This document shows, piece by piece, positions 1 to 8,802 of a stretch of DNA of 64,000 bases. Under the pieces are notes generated by a model. That model saw only the letters and a program-made list of their open reading frames with translations, was not told where the DNA came from and searched no databases. A program made the translations under genes and the position numbers. The DNA is from Micromonospora sp. WMMD1082 (GTDB lineage Bacteria; Actinomycetota; Actinomycetes; Mycobacteriales; Micromonosporaceae), in assembly GCF_029626175.1 (NCBI RefSeq), contig NZ_JARUBM010000002.1, positions 2,170,001-2,234,000 of the forward strand. Reading direction: 5' to 3'. The stretch's first letter is position 1. Each line of letters begins with the position of its first letter.

Positions 1-325
1 ACTGCCGCTCGAAGGCGAGGATCTCCCGCTCGCGCTCACCGAGACCGCCCGCCGCCGGTTCCCCACTGACCGCTGCCCCGGCAGCGCTGACCACGGACCC
101 GGCGCCGCCAACTGCCCCGGCACTGCCGGACTCGACCTCGACACCCCCGGACCTGGACCCGGCAGCGCCGGGGTCGGCGGTGGTGGGGGGCGCGGCGGGG
201 GCGGGGGCTGTCTCGGGTGTGACCTCATCCGGGGCCGACTCCAGCTCGGGCGCGGACCTCGGCGGCGGCACCGTGACCGCGTCCGGGCCGGTCTGCGCTG
301 CCGGGCTGGCGTCGGCGGGCTGCAT
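1..325 (-). CDS. DUF3263 domain protein (N-terminal part)
   Basis: The reading frame opens with ATG at 325 and runs off the left edge, so 108 codons are visible. The first 90 or so residues are a low-complexity stretch rich in Ala, Pro, Gly and Glu. The last visible residues read GEREREILAFERQ, which is the characteristic opening of the DUF3263 domain, a short actinobacterial helical domain of unknown biochemical role. The domain itself would continue to the left of the window. The long disordered N-terminal extension is unusual, since many members are little more than the domain. The next gene on this strand ends at 454, leaving 128 bp that could hold the promoter. The family call rests on 13 residues only. 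Confidence 0.7.
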   Translation of the reverse strand, partial: MQPADASPAAQTGPDAVTVPPPRSAPELESAPDEVTPETAPAPAAPPTTADPGAAGSRSGGVEVESGSAGAVGGAGSVVSAAGAAVSGEPAAGGLGEREREILAFERQ

Positions 326-453
326 GGGGCTCCTCACGAGGGGCGGCCGGCACGGGCGACGCCAACCGAGTCTCCCAGCCTAGCCACGGCCACCAGGCAG
401 CGCACTCCGGCGCGTCGTGGGCGCGGCCACACCCGGCCGCGCCCACGACCGGC

Positions 454-1467
454 TCAGGTGATGTCCCGCCGGCGCATCGCCCAGAGTGCCGCGCCGAGGA
501 AGAGCACGATCCCGACGGTGAACAGCACCGACGAGTGCTGCCAGGTGATGTCCAGGGTGGCCGGCTTGCACTCACCGGTGTAGGTGGCCTGGCACGCCTG
601 CCAGTCCTGAAGGGTGACCGACTTGGCCATCCAGGCGTAGGCGTAGGTGGGCAGCAGCCACGCCTCGGCGAAGCGGACCTGCGCCATGGACAGCAGGATG
701 CCGAGCCCGATCTGGCCGACCACCAGGACCGCGATCGCCCCGCCGAGCGCCATCGCCGTGTGCCGGCCGAGCGAGGCCAGCGCGAAGCCCACCGTTGCCG
801 CGACCAGTGCCAGTACGATGCCGCGCAGCCCGGTGATGAGGAACGACTGCCAGGCGCCGGCGGTCATTCCCTCGGTGGTGCCGCGCCAGTTGGCGACCAG
901 CCACAGGCTGCCGAACCAGGCAGCCGTGGCCGGCAGGGCCAACCCGAGCAGTCCGGTGAGCAGTGCGCCCAGCTTGGTCAGCAGGACGGTCAACCGTCTC
1001 GGGCGCCACAGCAGCAGGTTCATCATCCCGCCGGTGTTCCACTCGGCGCCGACGAACGACGCGCCCACCACGAAGCCGATCAGCCCGAGGATCCCGGCGA
1101 GCGGGATCAGCATCTCGCCGAAGCTCTCCCGGAAGTTGAAGGTCGAAGGGAGGAACCAGCGCTCCTCGTACGACTCCCGGGGCGGCGGGATGATCTCGGC
1201 GCAGTCGGCCGGGTAGTAGTCGACGTTCTCGCCCGCCGCCTTGGCCCGCTCGCAGTTCGCGCGCTCCTGCTCGGAAAAGCGGACCTGCTCCTGGTGCTGT
1301 GCGTCGGCGGCTCGCCGCGCTTCCGCGTGCTGTTCAGGGCCGATCTTCTGGTTGGTCAGGAACAGGCCCACCACCACCAGGACCAACACCAGCAGGCCAC
1401 CGGCGGTCATCCAGCGGGCGAAGCGCCGCTTGGCCAACCGGCGCAGTTCGGTACGGAAGAGACTCAC
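454..1467 (-). CDS. ABC-2 type transporter permease
   Basis: Integral membrane subunit of a two-component ABC exporter. The 337-residue protein starts with a cytoplasmic basic segment and a first membrane helix (about residues 20-38), then a roughly 80-residue polar loop, then five more hydrophobic stretches, the usual ABC-2 layout of six helices. The start is taken as GTG at 1467 because it overlaps the TGA of the upstream ATPase gene as GTGA; a TTG at 1476 is the longer alternative. Translation is therefore coupled to the ATPase. The large first loop with several Glu and Arg and two Cys resembles ABC permeases of the ABC-2 (PF12679-like) group. The exported substrate cannot be told from sequence. 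Confidence 0.85.
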   Translation of the reverse strand: MSLFRTELRRLAKRRFARWMTAGGLLVLVLVVVGLFLTNQKIGPEQHAEARRAADAQHQEQVRFSEQERANCERAKAAGENVDYYPADCAEIIPPPRESYEERWFLPSTFNFRESFGEMLIPLAGILGLIGFVVGASFVGAEWNTGGMMNLLLWRPRRLTVLLTKLGALLTGLLGLALPATAAWFGSLWLVANWRGTTEGMTAGAWQSFLITGLRGIVLALVAATVGFALASLGRHTAMALGGAIAVLVVGQIGLGILLSMAQVRFAEAWLLPTYAYAWMAKSVTLQDWQACQATYTGECKPATLDITWQHSSVLFTVGIVLFLGAALWAMRRRDIT

Positions 1468-2474
1468 GCGCCCCAACCTCCCCCGGCGGGCGCGGACGGC
1501 TCCGCCCCGTCGACTCGTACGGACTGGTCGACCTGCCGGTGCTGGCCGGGTACCGGCGCGGTGGCGGTCAGTTCGAGGAAGACGCTCTCCAGGTCGACCG
1601 CGATCGGCGCGAGTTCGCTCACGTAGAGGCCGTGCTCGGCGAGGAGCCGGGTGACCGTGGCCGGCTTGTCGACTCCGGCGAGCAACAGGTGATCCGGGTT
1701 CGTGGTGACGCGTACCCCGGCGCTGGTCAGCGCGGTGGCGGCGACCGGCAGGTCGGCGACGGCCTCCAGCCGCACCCGGACCGCGCCGGACGAGTGCTGC
1801 CGCAGCACCTCCTCGACCGGGCCGAAGGCGACCCGCCGGCCCAGCGAGATGATGGTGACCGAGTCGCAGATCAGTTGGATCTCGCCGAGGATGTGGCTGG
1901 AGAGCACCACCGTCATACCGGACTCGGCGAGGTTGCGCATCAGCGTGCGCATCTCCCTGATGCCGCCCGGGTCGAGGCCGTTGGCCGGCTCGTCCAGGAT
2001 CAGCAGCCGCGGGTTCTTCAGCAGGGCGGAGGCAACGGCGAGTCGCTGCTTCATGCCGAGCGAGTACGTCTTGACCCGCTCGTCGGCCCGGTCACGCAAA
2101 CCGACCAGTTCCAGCACCTCGTCGACCCGCCGCGCCGGCAGGTCGACGGCGCTGGCCAGCAACGACAGTGTGTCCCGCGCGCTGAAGTGCGGGAAGAACT
2201 GCGGGCTCTCCACGATCGCGCCGACCTGCCAGGCGACCTGGTCCAGCGTCGCGGGCACCTCGTGCCCGAGGATCGCCATCCGGCCGCCGTCCGGCCGGAT
2301 CAGGCCGAGCAGCGTACGCAGTGTGGTGGTCTTGCCCGAGCCGTTGGGGCCGAGGAAGCCGTGCACCTGCCCCACCTCGACCCGCATGTCGAAGCCGTCC
2401 AGGGCGTTGCGGGTGCCTCGGCGTCGACTTCGGTACGTCTTTCGTAGACCTTCGATTTCCAGGACAGCTGGCAA
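1464..2474 (-). CDS. ABC transporter ATP-binding protein
   Basis: Nucleotide-binding subunit partnered with the permease that follows it. Walker A GPNGSGKT lies at residues 42-49, the signature reads YSLGMKQRLAVA, and Walker B is LLILDEPANGLDP near residue 157, followed by a switch His in LSSHIL. The C-terminal 100 residues form the accessory domain common to drug- or bacitracin-type (CcmA/BcrA-like) ATPases. The frame is open further upstream to 2558, but the start chosen is TTG at 2474 because a strong GGGGGAGG Shine-Dalgarno sits just ahead and the conserved domain begins there; the upstream part covers promoter DNA. Likely exports a peptide, antibiotic or lipid, but the substrate is unknown. 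Confidence 0.9.
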   Translation of the reverse strand: MPAVLEIEGLRKTYRSRRRGTRNALDGFDMRVEVGQVHGFLGPNGSGKTTTLRTLLGLIRPDGGRMAILGHEVPATLDQVAWQVGAIVESPQFFPHFSARDTLSLLASAVDLPARRVDEVLELVGLRDRADERVKTYSLGMKQRLAVASALLKNPRLLILDEPANGLDPGGIREMRTLMRNLAESGMTVVLSSHILGEIQLICDSVTIISLGRRVAFGPVEEVLRQHSSGAVRVRLEAVADLPVAATALTSAGVRVTTNPDHLLLAGVDKPATVTRLLAEHGLYVSELAPIAVDLESVFLELTATAPVPGQHRQVDQSVRVDGAEPSAPAGGGWGA

Positions 2475-2513
2475 GCTGCACCTCCCCCGTTGATGTGGGT
2501 GACGACGGACACC

Positions 2514-2548
2514 ATACGCGGTATGCAGACGAAGGCAATACCCGGTAT
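2514..2548. promoter_or_regulatory. Paired ATAC-N3-GTAT operator upstream of the ABC exporter
   Basis: Two perfect dyads, ATAC-GCG-GTAT at 2514-2524 and ATAC-CCG-GTAT at 2538-2548, lie 24 bp apart (start to start) about 40-75 bp upstream of the TTG start of the exporter ATPase. Each is followed by GC, so the two sites also form a direct repeat. Duplicated dyads at this place are typical of GntR, PadR or TetR-type repressor sites controlling ABC exporters. No regulator of these families is encoded nearby, so the protein that binds is unknown. Confidence 0.6.
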
Positions 2549-2593
2549 GCATCGCCACGCCGACGAACTGTCGAACGGGGACCTTTCGGGGCT

Positions 2594-3379
2594 CTAGGCG
2601 CAGACGACGTGCACGCCGGCGGCGTGGAAGGCCTCGACCACGTCGGGCGCCGCGCCGGAGTCGGTGACCAGCGTCTCGACCCGGTCGACCGGGCAGATCC
2701 GGGCGAACGCGTGACCGCCCAGCTTGGACGAGTCAGCGATGATCACCACTCGCTTGGCCCGGGCCACCATCAGGTTGTTCATCGCCGCCTCGCCCTCGTG
2801 ATGGGCGGCGGCGCCGAGCTGCGGATCGATCGCGTCGACGCCGAGCAGCGCCACGTCCAGGGTGACCTCGCGCAGCAGCGCCCCGCCCAGCGGGCCGACC
2901 AGTTCGAAGGACTTCGGCCGCACCACCCCACCGGCCACCACGACCTTCATCCGGGAGCGGACCAGCAACTCGTTGGCGATGTTCAACGCGTTGGTGACCA
3001 CGGTCAGCTGAGCGCCCTCGGCGTTGGTGTTCAGATCCGGCCGGACGGCCAGCGCCCGGGCCACCTCGGTGCTGGTGGTGCCGCCGTTGAGACCGACCAC
3101 GGTGCCCGGCGAGACGAGTGCCGCCGCGGCGGCGCCGATGCGCTGCTTCTCGGCCGAGTGCTTGGCCGTCTTGTAGCGCAGCGGCAGGTCGTACGAGACC
3201 CCGTTGGCGACCGCCCCACCCCGCGTACGCGTGATCATCTGCTGCTGGGCGAGCTGGTCGAAGTCCCGGCGGATGGTGGCCTGGGAGACGTCCAGCCGCC
3301 CGGCGGCCTCCTCGACGGTGACCCGACCCGAGTCGGTCAGCATCTCGAGCAGGGCGTTCCATCTCGCGTAGCGGTCCAC
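2594..3379 (-). CDS. DeoR/GlpR family transcriptional regulator
   Basis: Sugar-phosphate-responsive repressor, 261 residues. The N-terminal helix-turn-helix spans about residues 20-42 and contains the DeoR hallmark SQATIRRDFDQL. The rest is a DeoRC sensor domain related to ribose-5-phosphate isomerase, with the GLNGGTTSTEVARAL phosphate-binding loop and a conserved SKLGGHAF element. The start is GTG at 3379, preceded by GGAGG seven bases upstream; a GTG at 3427 would add 16 residues without a ribosome site. It is divergent from the SIS/ROK/nagA operon, so the likely inducer is an amino-sugar phosphate such as N-acetylglucosamine-6-phosphate. That role is inferred from position. Confidence 0.9.
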   Translation of the reverse strand: MDRYARWNALLEMLTDSGRVTVEEAAGRLDVSQATIRRDFDQLAQQQMITRTRGGAVANGVSYDLPLRYKTAKHSAEKQRIGAAAAALVSPGTVVGLNGGTTSTEVARALAVRPDLNTNAEGAQLTVVTNALNIANELLVRSRMKVVVAGGVVRPKSFELVGPLGGALLREVTLDVALLGVDAIDPQLGAAAHHEGEAAMNNLMVARAKRVVIIADSSKLGGHAFARICPVDRVETLVTDSGAAPDVVEAFHAAGVHVVCA

Positions 3380-3499
3380 CCCGGAGCCTCCCGTCCCTGC
3401 ACGATCGGTGCTTGGTTGCGTGCACACTAGTGCTCGAAACTACGATGAGGCAAAAGCTCGGGCTGCTCGATCGTCGCTGCGGTTGCGATTACCATCAGG

Positions 3500-3523
3500 T
3501 TTCACGCAGAATGACGCGCGAAA
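3500..3523. promoter_or_regulatory. Candidate DeoR operator
   Basis: The half-sites TTTCACGC (3500-3507) and GCGCGAAA (3516-3523) form an inverted repeat matching at 7 of 8 positions with an 8-bp centre. The site lies between the DeoR gene and the SIS gene, about 50 bp ahead of the SIS start and 120 bp ahead of the repressor start, a position from which both promoters could be controlled. DeoR-family operators are often imperfect repeats containing TTTC/GAAA. Assignment to this DeoR protein is inference. Confidence 0.45.
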
Positions 3524-3575
3524 GACGGGATTAACGAGCCGTAATGCGCAACGGTCCGCCCTGCGAGGAGTTCTC

Positions 3576-4505
3576 ATGGCGTACGTCCACGCGGAGATCG
3601 CTAGCCAGCCGGACTGCTGGCGCCAGGCGGCCGAGCTGGCCCCCACGGTGGTCGACCACCTCCCACGCCCCGGCGAGCGGGTCGCCGTCGTCGGCTGCGG
3701 CACATCGTGGTTCATGGCCATGGCGTACGCGGGCCGCCGCGAGGCCGCCGGCCAGGGCGAGACGGACGCGTTCCAGGCCAGCGAGTTCCCCGCCGGCCGC
3801 CGCTACGACCGGCTGCTGGCGATCACCCGCTCCGGCACCACCACCGAGGTGCTGGACCTGCTCACCGCGCTACGCGGGCGGACGCCGACCACGGTCCTGG
3901 TCGGCGACCCCGACTCCCCGGCGGTGGCGACCGCGGACGCCGCCGTCACCATGCCGTTCGCCGACGAGCGCTCGGTCGTGCAGACCCGTTTCGCGACCAC
4001 CTCGCTGGCGTTGCTCCGCGCCCACCTCGGCGACAACATGACGGCCCTGGTCGCCGACGCGGAGGTCGCCGTCCGCGCCCCGCTGCCGATCGACCCGGGC
4101 CTGATCGAGCAGGTCACCTTCCTCGGTCGCGGCTGGACCATCGGGCTGGCCCAGGAGGCCGCGCTGAAGTGCCGCGAGGCGGCCACCTTCTGGGCCGAGG
4201 CGTACCCCGCCATGGACTACCGGCACGGCCCCATCTCGGTGGCCGCCCCCGGCCGGCTGGTCTGGGCCTTCGGCGAGCTGCCCGACGGGCTGCCCGAGGA
4301 TGTCGCCGCCACCGGCGCGGCCTTCGCGCACAGCCGCACCCACGGCTGCCGCACGGTGCTGAGCCGGTGGGCCGCCGGGCGTACCCCGGTCGACCCGATG
4401 GCCGATCTGATCCTGGCCCAGCGCTTCGCCGTCGCCCTCGCCACCAGTCGCGGGCTCGACCCCGACGCGCCCCGGCACCTGAGCCGTTCCGTGGTGCTCA
4501 CGTGA
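3576..4505 (+). CDS. SIS-domain sugar-phosphate isomerase/deaminase
   Basis: Two-lobed sugar isomerase (SIS) protein of 309 residues, similar in layout to AgaS-like aldose-ketose isomerases and to the isomerase half of GlmS. The first SIS lobe has VVGCGTSWFMA at residues 38-48 and the phosphate-binding serine loop ITRSGTTTEVL near 83-93. The second lobe has FLGRGWTIGLAQEAALK near 176-192 and YRHGPIS near 212. No nagB-type deaminase is seen in the operon, so this protein probably carries out the amino-sugar phosphate isomerisation or deamination step. The start is ATG at 3576 with GAGGAG ahead; upstream in-frame codons lack a ribosome site. First gene of the operon repressed by the divergent DeoR. 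Confidence 0.8.
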   Translation: MAYVHAEIASQPDCWRQAAELAPTVVDHLPRPGERVAVVGCGTSWFMAMAYAGRREAAGQGETDAFQASEFPAGRRYDRLLAITRSGTTTEVLDLLTALRGRTPTTVLVGDPDSPAVATADAAVTMPFADERSVVQTRFATTSLALLRAHLGDNMTALVADAEVAVRAPLPIDPGLIEQVTFLGRGWTIGLAQEAALKCREAATFWAEAYPAMDYRHGPISVAAPGRLVWAFGELPDGLPEDVAATGAAFAHSRTHGCRTVLSRWAAGRTPVDPMADLILAQRFAVALATSRGLDPDAPRHLSRSVVLT

Positions 4506-4596
4506 ACTCCTCGCCACGAGATCGTGGTACGAAACTGTCCGCAGCGGGGGCGCTCCCGCGCCACGAACCGCTCGCGTCGGGGCGTCAGGTGACGCG

Positions 4597-5577
4597 GTGG
4601 GGGTGAGTGGCCGGGAGGTTGCCCTCGCGCTGGACGTGGGTGGCACCGGGATGAAGTGCGCGCTGGTGGGCGCGGACGGTGTCGTGCGGCACGCCGAACG
4701 GCATCCCACCGACGCCGGGCGCGGTCCCGACGCGGTGGTCGAGACGATCCTGACGGTGACCGAAGGGCTGGCCGGCAAGGCGCGCGGGGACGGGCTCACT
4801 CCGACCGCGCTCGGCATCGTGGTGCCGGGGGTGGTGGACGAGGCGCGCGGCGTCGCGGTCTGGTCGGCCAACGTCGGCTTCCGGGACGTACCGCTGCGCG
4901 AGCTGGCATCCCGGCGGCTCGGTCTGCCAACGGCGCTCGGGCACGACGTGCGCGCCGGCGGCCTCGCCGAGGCGCGGATCGGCGCCGGCGGCGACGCCGG
5001 GCACGTGCTCTTCGTCGCCATCGGCACCGGCATCGCCGCCGCGCACGTGGTCGCGGGGTCGGCCGCCACCGGCGCACACGGCGCCGCCGGGGAACTCGGC
5101 CACATCCTGGTCCGGCCGGGTGGGCCGGCCTGCGGCTGCGGGGGCCGGGGCTGCCTGGAGGCGATCGCCTCCGCCTCGGCGGTGGCCCGCCGCTACGCCG
5201 AACTCGCCGCCACCGACACCGGATCGGACGGTACGTCCGGCGCCGGGATCGGCGTGAGCCCGACGATGGTGACCGCCGCCGAGGTGGCCGCCCGGGCGGC
5301 GGCCGGCGAGCGACTGGCGACCCGGGTCTGGCGGGACGCCGTCGAGGCGCTGGCCGACGGCCTCGCCACCGGTCAGGCCCTCTTCGACGTGGAGACCGTC
5401 GTCCTCGGCGGCGGTCTCGCCCAGGCCGGCGCCGGGCTGTTCGACCCGCTGCGCGCCGCGCTGCGGGACCGGCTGACCTTTCACCGGGAGCCACGACTGG
5501 TCCCGGCCGCCCTCGGCGACGAGGCGGGCTGCCTCGGTGCCGCCCTGCTCGCCCTCGACCAACTGGAGACGCGGTGA
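4597..5577 (+). CDS. ROK family sugar kinase
   Basis: ATP-dependent hexose or N-acetylhexosamine kinase, about 326 residues. The N-terminal phosphate motif is ALDVGGTGMK (residues 9-18), the catalytic Asp lies in GHDVRAGG near residue 110, the ExGH substrate motif appears as GELGHI near 165, and the zinc-binding ROK motif is CGCGGRGCLE near 178-187. GTG at 4597 or GTG at 4603 are both possible starts. Its stop overlaps the nagA start as GTGA, so the two are translationally coupled. In this context the likely substrate is N-acetylglucosamine or N-acetylmannosamine. The 91-bp gap after the SIS gene shows no other ORF. Confidence 0.88.
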   Translation: MGVSGREVALALDVGGTGMKCALVGADGVVRHAERHPTDAGRGPDAVVETILTVTEGLAGKARGDGLTPTALGIVVPGVVDEARGVAVWSANVGFRDVPLRELASRRLGLPTALGHDVRAGGLAEARIGAGGDAGHVLFVAIGTGIAAAHVVAGSAATGAHGAAGELGHILVRPGGPACGCGGRGCLEAIASASAVARRYAELAATDTGSDGTSGAGIGVSPTMVTAAEVAARAAAGERLATRVWRDAVEALADGLATGQALFDVETVVLGGGLAQAGAGLFDPLRAALRDRLTFHREPRLVPAALGDEAGCLGAALLALDQLETR

Positions 5578-6683
5578 CCATACGGGTGAACGGCAAGGTG
5601 GTAACCCCCAGCGGGGTGATCCGGCAGGGCTGCGTCGAGGTCAGGGGTGACCGGATCACCGCGGTCGCCGAGTACCCGTCGGTGCGCGACGGTCACTGGA
5701 TCGTGCCCGGCTTCGTGGACATCCACACGCACGGCGGAGGTGGGCACACCTTCACCACCGGCGACGCCGGCCAGGCGCGTGCCGCCGCCGCGTTCCACCT
5801 GGGTCACGGCACTACCAGCCTGCTCGCCAGCCTGGTCAGCGCGCCGTTCGAGCTGATGCGCTCGGCCACCACCGCCTTCGCGCCGCTGGTCCGCGACGGC
5901 GTGCTGGCCGGCATCCACTTCGAGGGGCCGTACCTGTCGGCCGCCCGCTGTGGTGCGCAGAACCCGGAGTTCCTCCGGGATCCGTCCACCGACGAGCTGA
6001 CCGAGCTGATCAAGCTCGGTGACGGGACGGTGCGGATGGTCACCCTCGCCCCGGAGCGCCCGGGCGCGCTGGAGGCTGTCGAGCTGCTCACCCGGCACGG
6101 GGTGGTCGCCGCGGTCGGTCACACCGACGGGACGTACGAGCAGACCCGCGCCGCCGTGTCGGCGGGCGCGAGCGTCGGCACCCACCTGTTCAACGGGATG
6201 CGTCCGGTGCACCACCGGGAGCCCGGCCCGGTGGTGGCGCTGCTCTCCACGCCGAACGTCATCTGCGAGCTGGTCGCCGACGGCGTGCACCTGCACGAGG
6301 GCACGCTCACCTTCGCCACCGCCACCGCCGGCCCGGAGCGCTGCGCGTTGGTCACCGACTCCATGGCCGCCGCCGGCATGCCCGACGGCGAGTACGAGCT
6401 GGGCGGTCAGGACGTGACCGTGGCCGACGGGGTGGCCCGGCTCTCCCGCGACGGGGCGATCGCCGGCAGCACGCTCACCATGGACGCGGCGCTGCGCAGC
6501 GCGGTGGCCGCCGGCGTGCCGGTCCCCGACGCGGTCCGGATGGCGTCCACCACCCCGGCCCTGGCCGTCGGCCTCGGCGACCAGGTCGGCGCCCTGCAGG
6601 TCGGGCTCCGCGCCGACCTGGTCGTGCTCGACGACGACCTGCGGATCGTCCAGGTGATGCGGGGCGGCGCCTGGGTGGAGTGA
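5574..6683 (+). CDS. nagA: N-acetylglucosamine-6-phosphate deacetylase
   Basis: Removes the acetyl group from N-acetylglucosamine-6-phosphate to give glucosamine-6-phosphate, in the cytoplasm. The 369-residue protein has the amidohydrolase metal motif HTHGGGG near residue 52, the metal-binding Glu in HFEGPYL near 116, His in GHTDGTYEQ near 183, and the NagA signatures THLFNGMRP and DGVHLH, with the catalytic Asp in VTDSMAAAG near 263. The start is the GTG that overlaps the kinase stop. Together the three genes take up phosphorylated or free N-acetylhexosamine from chitin or peptidoglycan and feed it to glycolysis. The gene converges on the DUF4032 gene with only a 9-bp gap. Confidence 0.94.
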   Translation: MTIRVNGKVVTPSGVIRQGCVEVRGDRITAVAEYPSVRDGHWIVPGFVDIHTHGGGGHTFTTGDAGQARAAAAFHLGHGTTSLLASLVSAPFELMRSATTAFAPLVRDGVLAGIHFEGPYLSAARCGAQNPEFLRDPSTDELTELIKLGDGTVRMVTLAPERPGALEAVELLTRHGVVAAVGHTDGTYEQTRAAVSAGASVGTHLFNGMRPVHHREPGPVVALLSTPNVICELVADGVHLHEGTLTFATATAGPERCALVTDSMAAAGMPDGEYELGGQDVTVADGVARLSRDGAIAGSTLTMDAALRSAVAAGVPVPDAVRMASTTPALAVGLGDQVGALQVGLRADLVVLDDDLRIVQVMRGGAWVE

Positions 6684-6692
6684 GTCGTCCGG

Positions 6693-7904
6693 TCAGCGCG
6701 GCGAGGGAATCTCCACGCCGAGGACGGCCTGCTCGTCGGGGCGGTGCACCAGCACGTCGGAGAGGAACGACTGCACGGCGTGGCGCATGCCGACGTCCCG
6801 ACCGGCCTGCTCGGAGAGCAGCCACTTGTGCTCGATGATCTGCGCGAACAGCTCCTGCGGCTCCAGCTTGCGGCGCAGGTGGGCGGGCACCGCCCGGACC
6901 ACCGGCTCGAACACCTCGGTCAGCCAGCGGTGCGCGGCCTGCTGCTCATCGGTCAGATCGCTCTCCGCCCGGTACGCGTCGAGGTCGTTCAGCAGCTTGC
7001 GGGCCTGGTTCTCCTCGGCGTCGAGGCCGGTGAGGCGGAGCAGCCGCCGATGGTGGTAGCCGGCGTCGACCACCTTCGGGCGGATGAGGTAACGGCCGTT
7101 CTCGATGGTCGACATGGCCACCTCGGCCACGTCGAAGCCCATCTCGTTGAGCCGGCGGATGCGCCCCTCGATGTCGTGCCGGGCCTCCCGCTCGACCTGC
7201 TGCTCGTAGGTGATCTCGTGCCAGAGCCGCTCGTAGCGCTGCACCACCTCCTCGCAGACCACCTCCGGGTCGATCGAGTCGTGCAGCAGGCCGGCGGCCT
7301 GGAGATCCAGCGCCTCGCCGAAGATGTTGACCCGGGCTATCTCCAGGTCCTCGCCGCGCTGGCCGTTGGAGAGCCGGCTGCGCAGCGCACCGGTCTCCGC
7401 GTCGACCAGGTACGCGGCGAAGGCGCCGGCGTCCCGCCGGAAGAGCGTGTTCGACAGCGAGCAGTCGCCCCAGAAGAAGCCGGTGAGATGCATCCGGACC
7501 AGCAGCGCGGCGAGCGCGTCGAGCAGCCGGCCCATCGTCTCCGGCCGCAGCGTGTGCGAGAACAGCGCCCGGTACGGCAGGGAGAACTGCAGGTGACGGG
7601 TGATCAGTACGGGATCCAGCGGCGCACCGTCGTCGGTCTCCCGGTCGGCGACGATCGCCACCGCCTTCACCGACGGGAAGTCGATCCGTTCCAGGGCGCG
7701 CAGCAGGTCGTACTCCCGCTCGGCGACCCGCTCCCCGGTCTCCTTGACCGCGTAGACGTGGCCGCCCAACTGTACGAAGCGGACCACGTGCCGGGAGATG
7801 CCCTGCGGCAGCGCGACCAGGTGCTCGGCCGGCCACTGCTCCAGCGGCGTCGACCAGGGAAGGTCGAGCAACGCCGGGTCGACGAGGGCCGAGGTGATCC
7901 GCAC
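6693..7904 (-). CDS. DUF4032 / Kdo-WaaP kinase-like protein
   Basis: About 403 residues. The N-terminal half resembles lipopolysaccharide kinase-type folds: GISRHVVRFVQLGGHVYAVKE carries a candidate ATP-binding Lys near residue 55, and LTGFFWGDCSLSNTLF near 155 looks like a kinase catalytic loop. The C-terminal half is DUF4032, with the run MGFDVAEVAMSTIENG. Such proteins are widespread single genes in actinobacteria and their substrate is not known. GTG at 7904 is preferred because the family usually begins close to this segment; GTG at 7946 would add 14 residues. It is divergent from the PAP2 gene over 120 bp. Confidence 0.8.
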   Translation of the reverse strand: MRITSALVDPALLDLPWSTPLEQWPAEHLVALPQGISRHVVRFVQLGGHVYAVKETGERVAEREYDLLRALERIDFPSVKAVAIVADRETDDGAPLDPVLITRHLQFSLPYRALFSHTLRPETMGRLLDALAALLVRMHLTGFFWGDCSLSNTLFRRDAGAFAAYLVDAETGALRSRLSNGQRGEDLEIARVNIFGEALDLQAAGLLHDSIDPEVVCEEVVQRYERLWHEITYEQQVEREARHDIEGRIRRLNEMGFDVAEVAMSTIENGRYLIRPKVVDAGYHHRRLLRLTGLDAEENQARKLLNDLDAYRAESDLTDEQQAAHRWLTEVFEPVVRAVPAHLRRKLEPQELFAQIIEHKWLLSEQAGRDVGMRHAVQSFLSDVLVHRPDEQAVLGVEIPSPR

Positions 7905-8024
7905 GGCGTCAAGTTTGACGCCTTCCCCGCCGGAACGCTTCCCCACGTGGCTGGGCACACAGTCGCCGCGCACGGCCCGGCCACCGCACAGCCCGGCCAC
8001 CGCACGGCCCGGTAGCGTGGCGGG

Positions 8025-8792
8025 GTGCGGGAGACGACGCCGGTACGCCGGGGGACGCGCCTGGCGCCGGTACGCCCGGCCGGCTGGTGGTGCGACGTCC
8101 TGCTGCTTGCCGCCCTCGCCGGGCTGACCGCCGCGCTCGCCGCCCACTGGTTCTTCGGGATCGACCGGGCGGTGGCGGACTGGGCCGACGCGCACCGGCC
8201 CACCGCCGCCCGGTGGGTCGCGGTCGTCCTCAACTACCTCGGCCAGGGCACCCCGCTGACGCTGATCGCGGCCGGGCTGGCGGTGCTGCTCGCGGTCCGG
8301 CTGCGCTCCGTGCGCCCCCTGTTCGTCCCGGTGGCGGCCTTCGCACTCACCTTCCTGACCATCGGCCCGCTGAAGGTCTGGACGGCCCGGCCCGCGCCCA
8401 CTGCCAGCGTCAAGGAGCCGTTCCTACCGCCGGCGCAGACGCTTCCGCTCTTCCAGGACGACCTGCCGGTGCGGTTCGCCCAGTCCTACCCGTCCGGGCA
8501 CGTCGCCAACGCGATCGTCTGGTACGGCGTGCTCGCGCTGCTGCTCGCCCCGCTGCTGGCCAGCCTCGGCCGCATCATGCCCCGCCGGCTGGTGCTCGTG
8601 GTGCGGATCGTGCCACCGGCCGTGGTGCTGTGCACCACCACGTACCTGGGGTGGCACTGGCTGACCGACTCGGTGGCCGGGTTGCTGCTCGGGCTGCTGC
8701 TGGACCGGCTGCTGCACCGGGTGCCCTGGGACGACCTGCCGCTACCCGGCCGGCTACGGCAGTGGGACGCTCCGTTCACCCGGCACCGCTAG
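8025..8792 (+). CDS. PAP2 family membrane phosphatase
   Basis: Integral membrane phosphatase of 255 residues that removes phosphate from a lipid substrate, for example undecaprenyl pyrophosphate or phosphatidic acid, at the outer face of the membrane. The three PAP2 signatures are visible: KVWTARP near residue 115 (the K-x6-RP motif with one fewer spacer residue), PSGH at about 155, and a GWHWLTDSVAG element near 208 that supplies the second His and the Asp. About six membrane helices are present, the first near residues 25-45. Start is GTG at 8025. Eleven bases separate it from the permease gene, so co-transcription is likely. Confidence 0.88.
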   Translation: MRETTPVRRGTRLAPVRPAGWWCDVLLLAALAGLTAALAAHWFFGIDRAVADWADAHRPTAARWVAVVLNYLGQGTPLTLIAAGLAVLLAVRLRSVRPLFVPVAAFALTFLTIGPLKVWTARPAPTASVKEPFLPPAQTLPLFQDDLPVRFAQSYPSGHVANAIVWYGVLALLLAPLLASLGRIMPRRLVLVVRIVPPAVVLCTTTYLGWHWLTDSVAGLLLGLLLDRLLHRVPWDDLPLPGRLRQWDAPFTRHR

Positions 8793-8802
8793 CCTGCCGG
8801 CC

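Noticed and set aside
535..1626. Plus-strand open frame opposite the ABC permease
   Set aside because: The minus-strand ATPase and permease are certain; the opposite frame is Gln/Arg-rich shadow.
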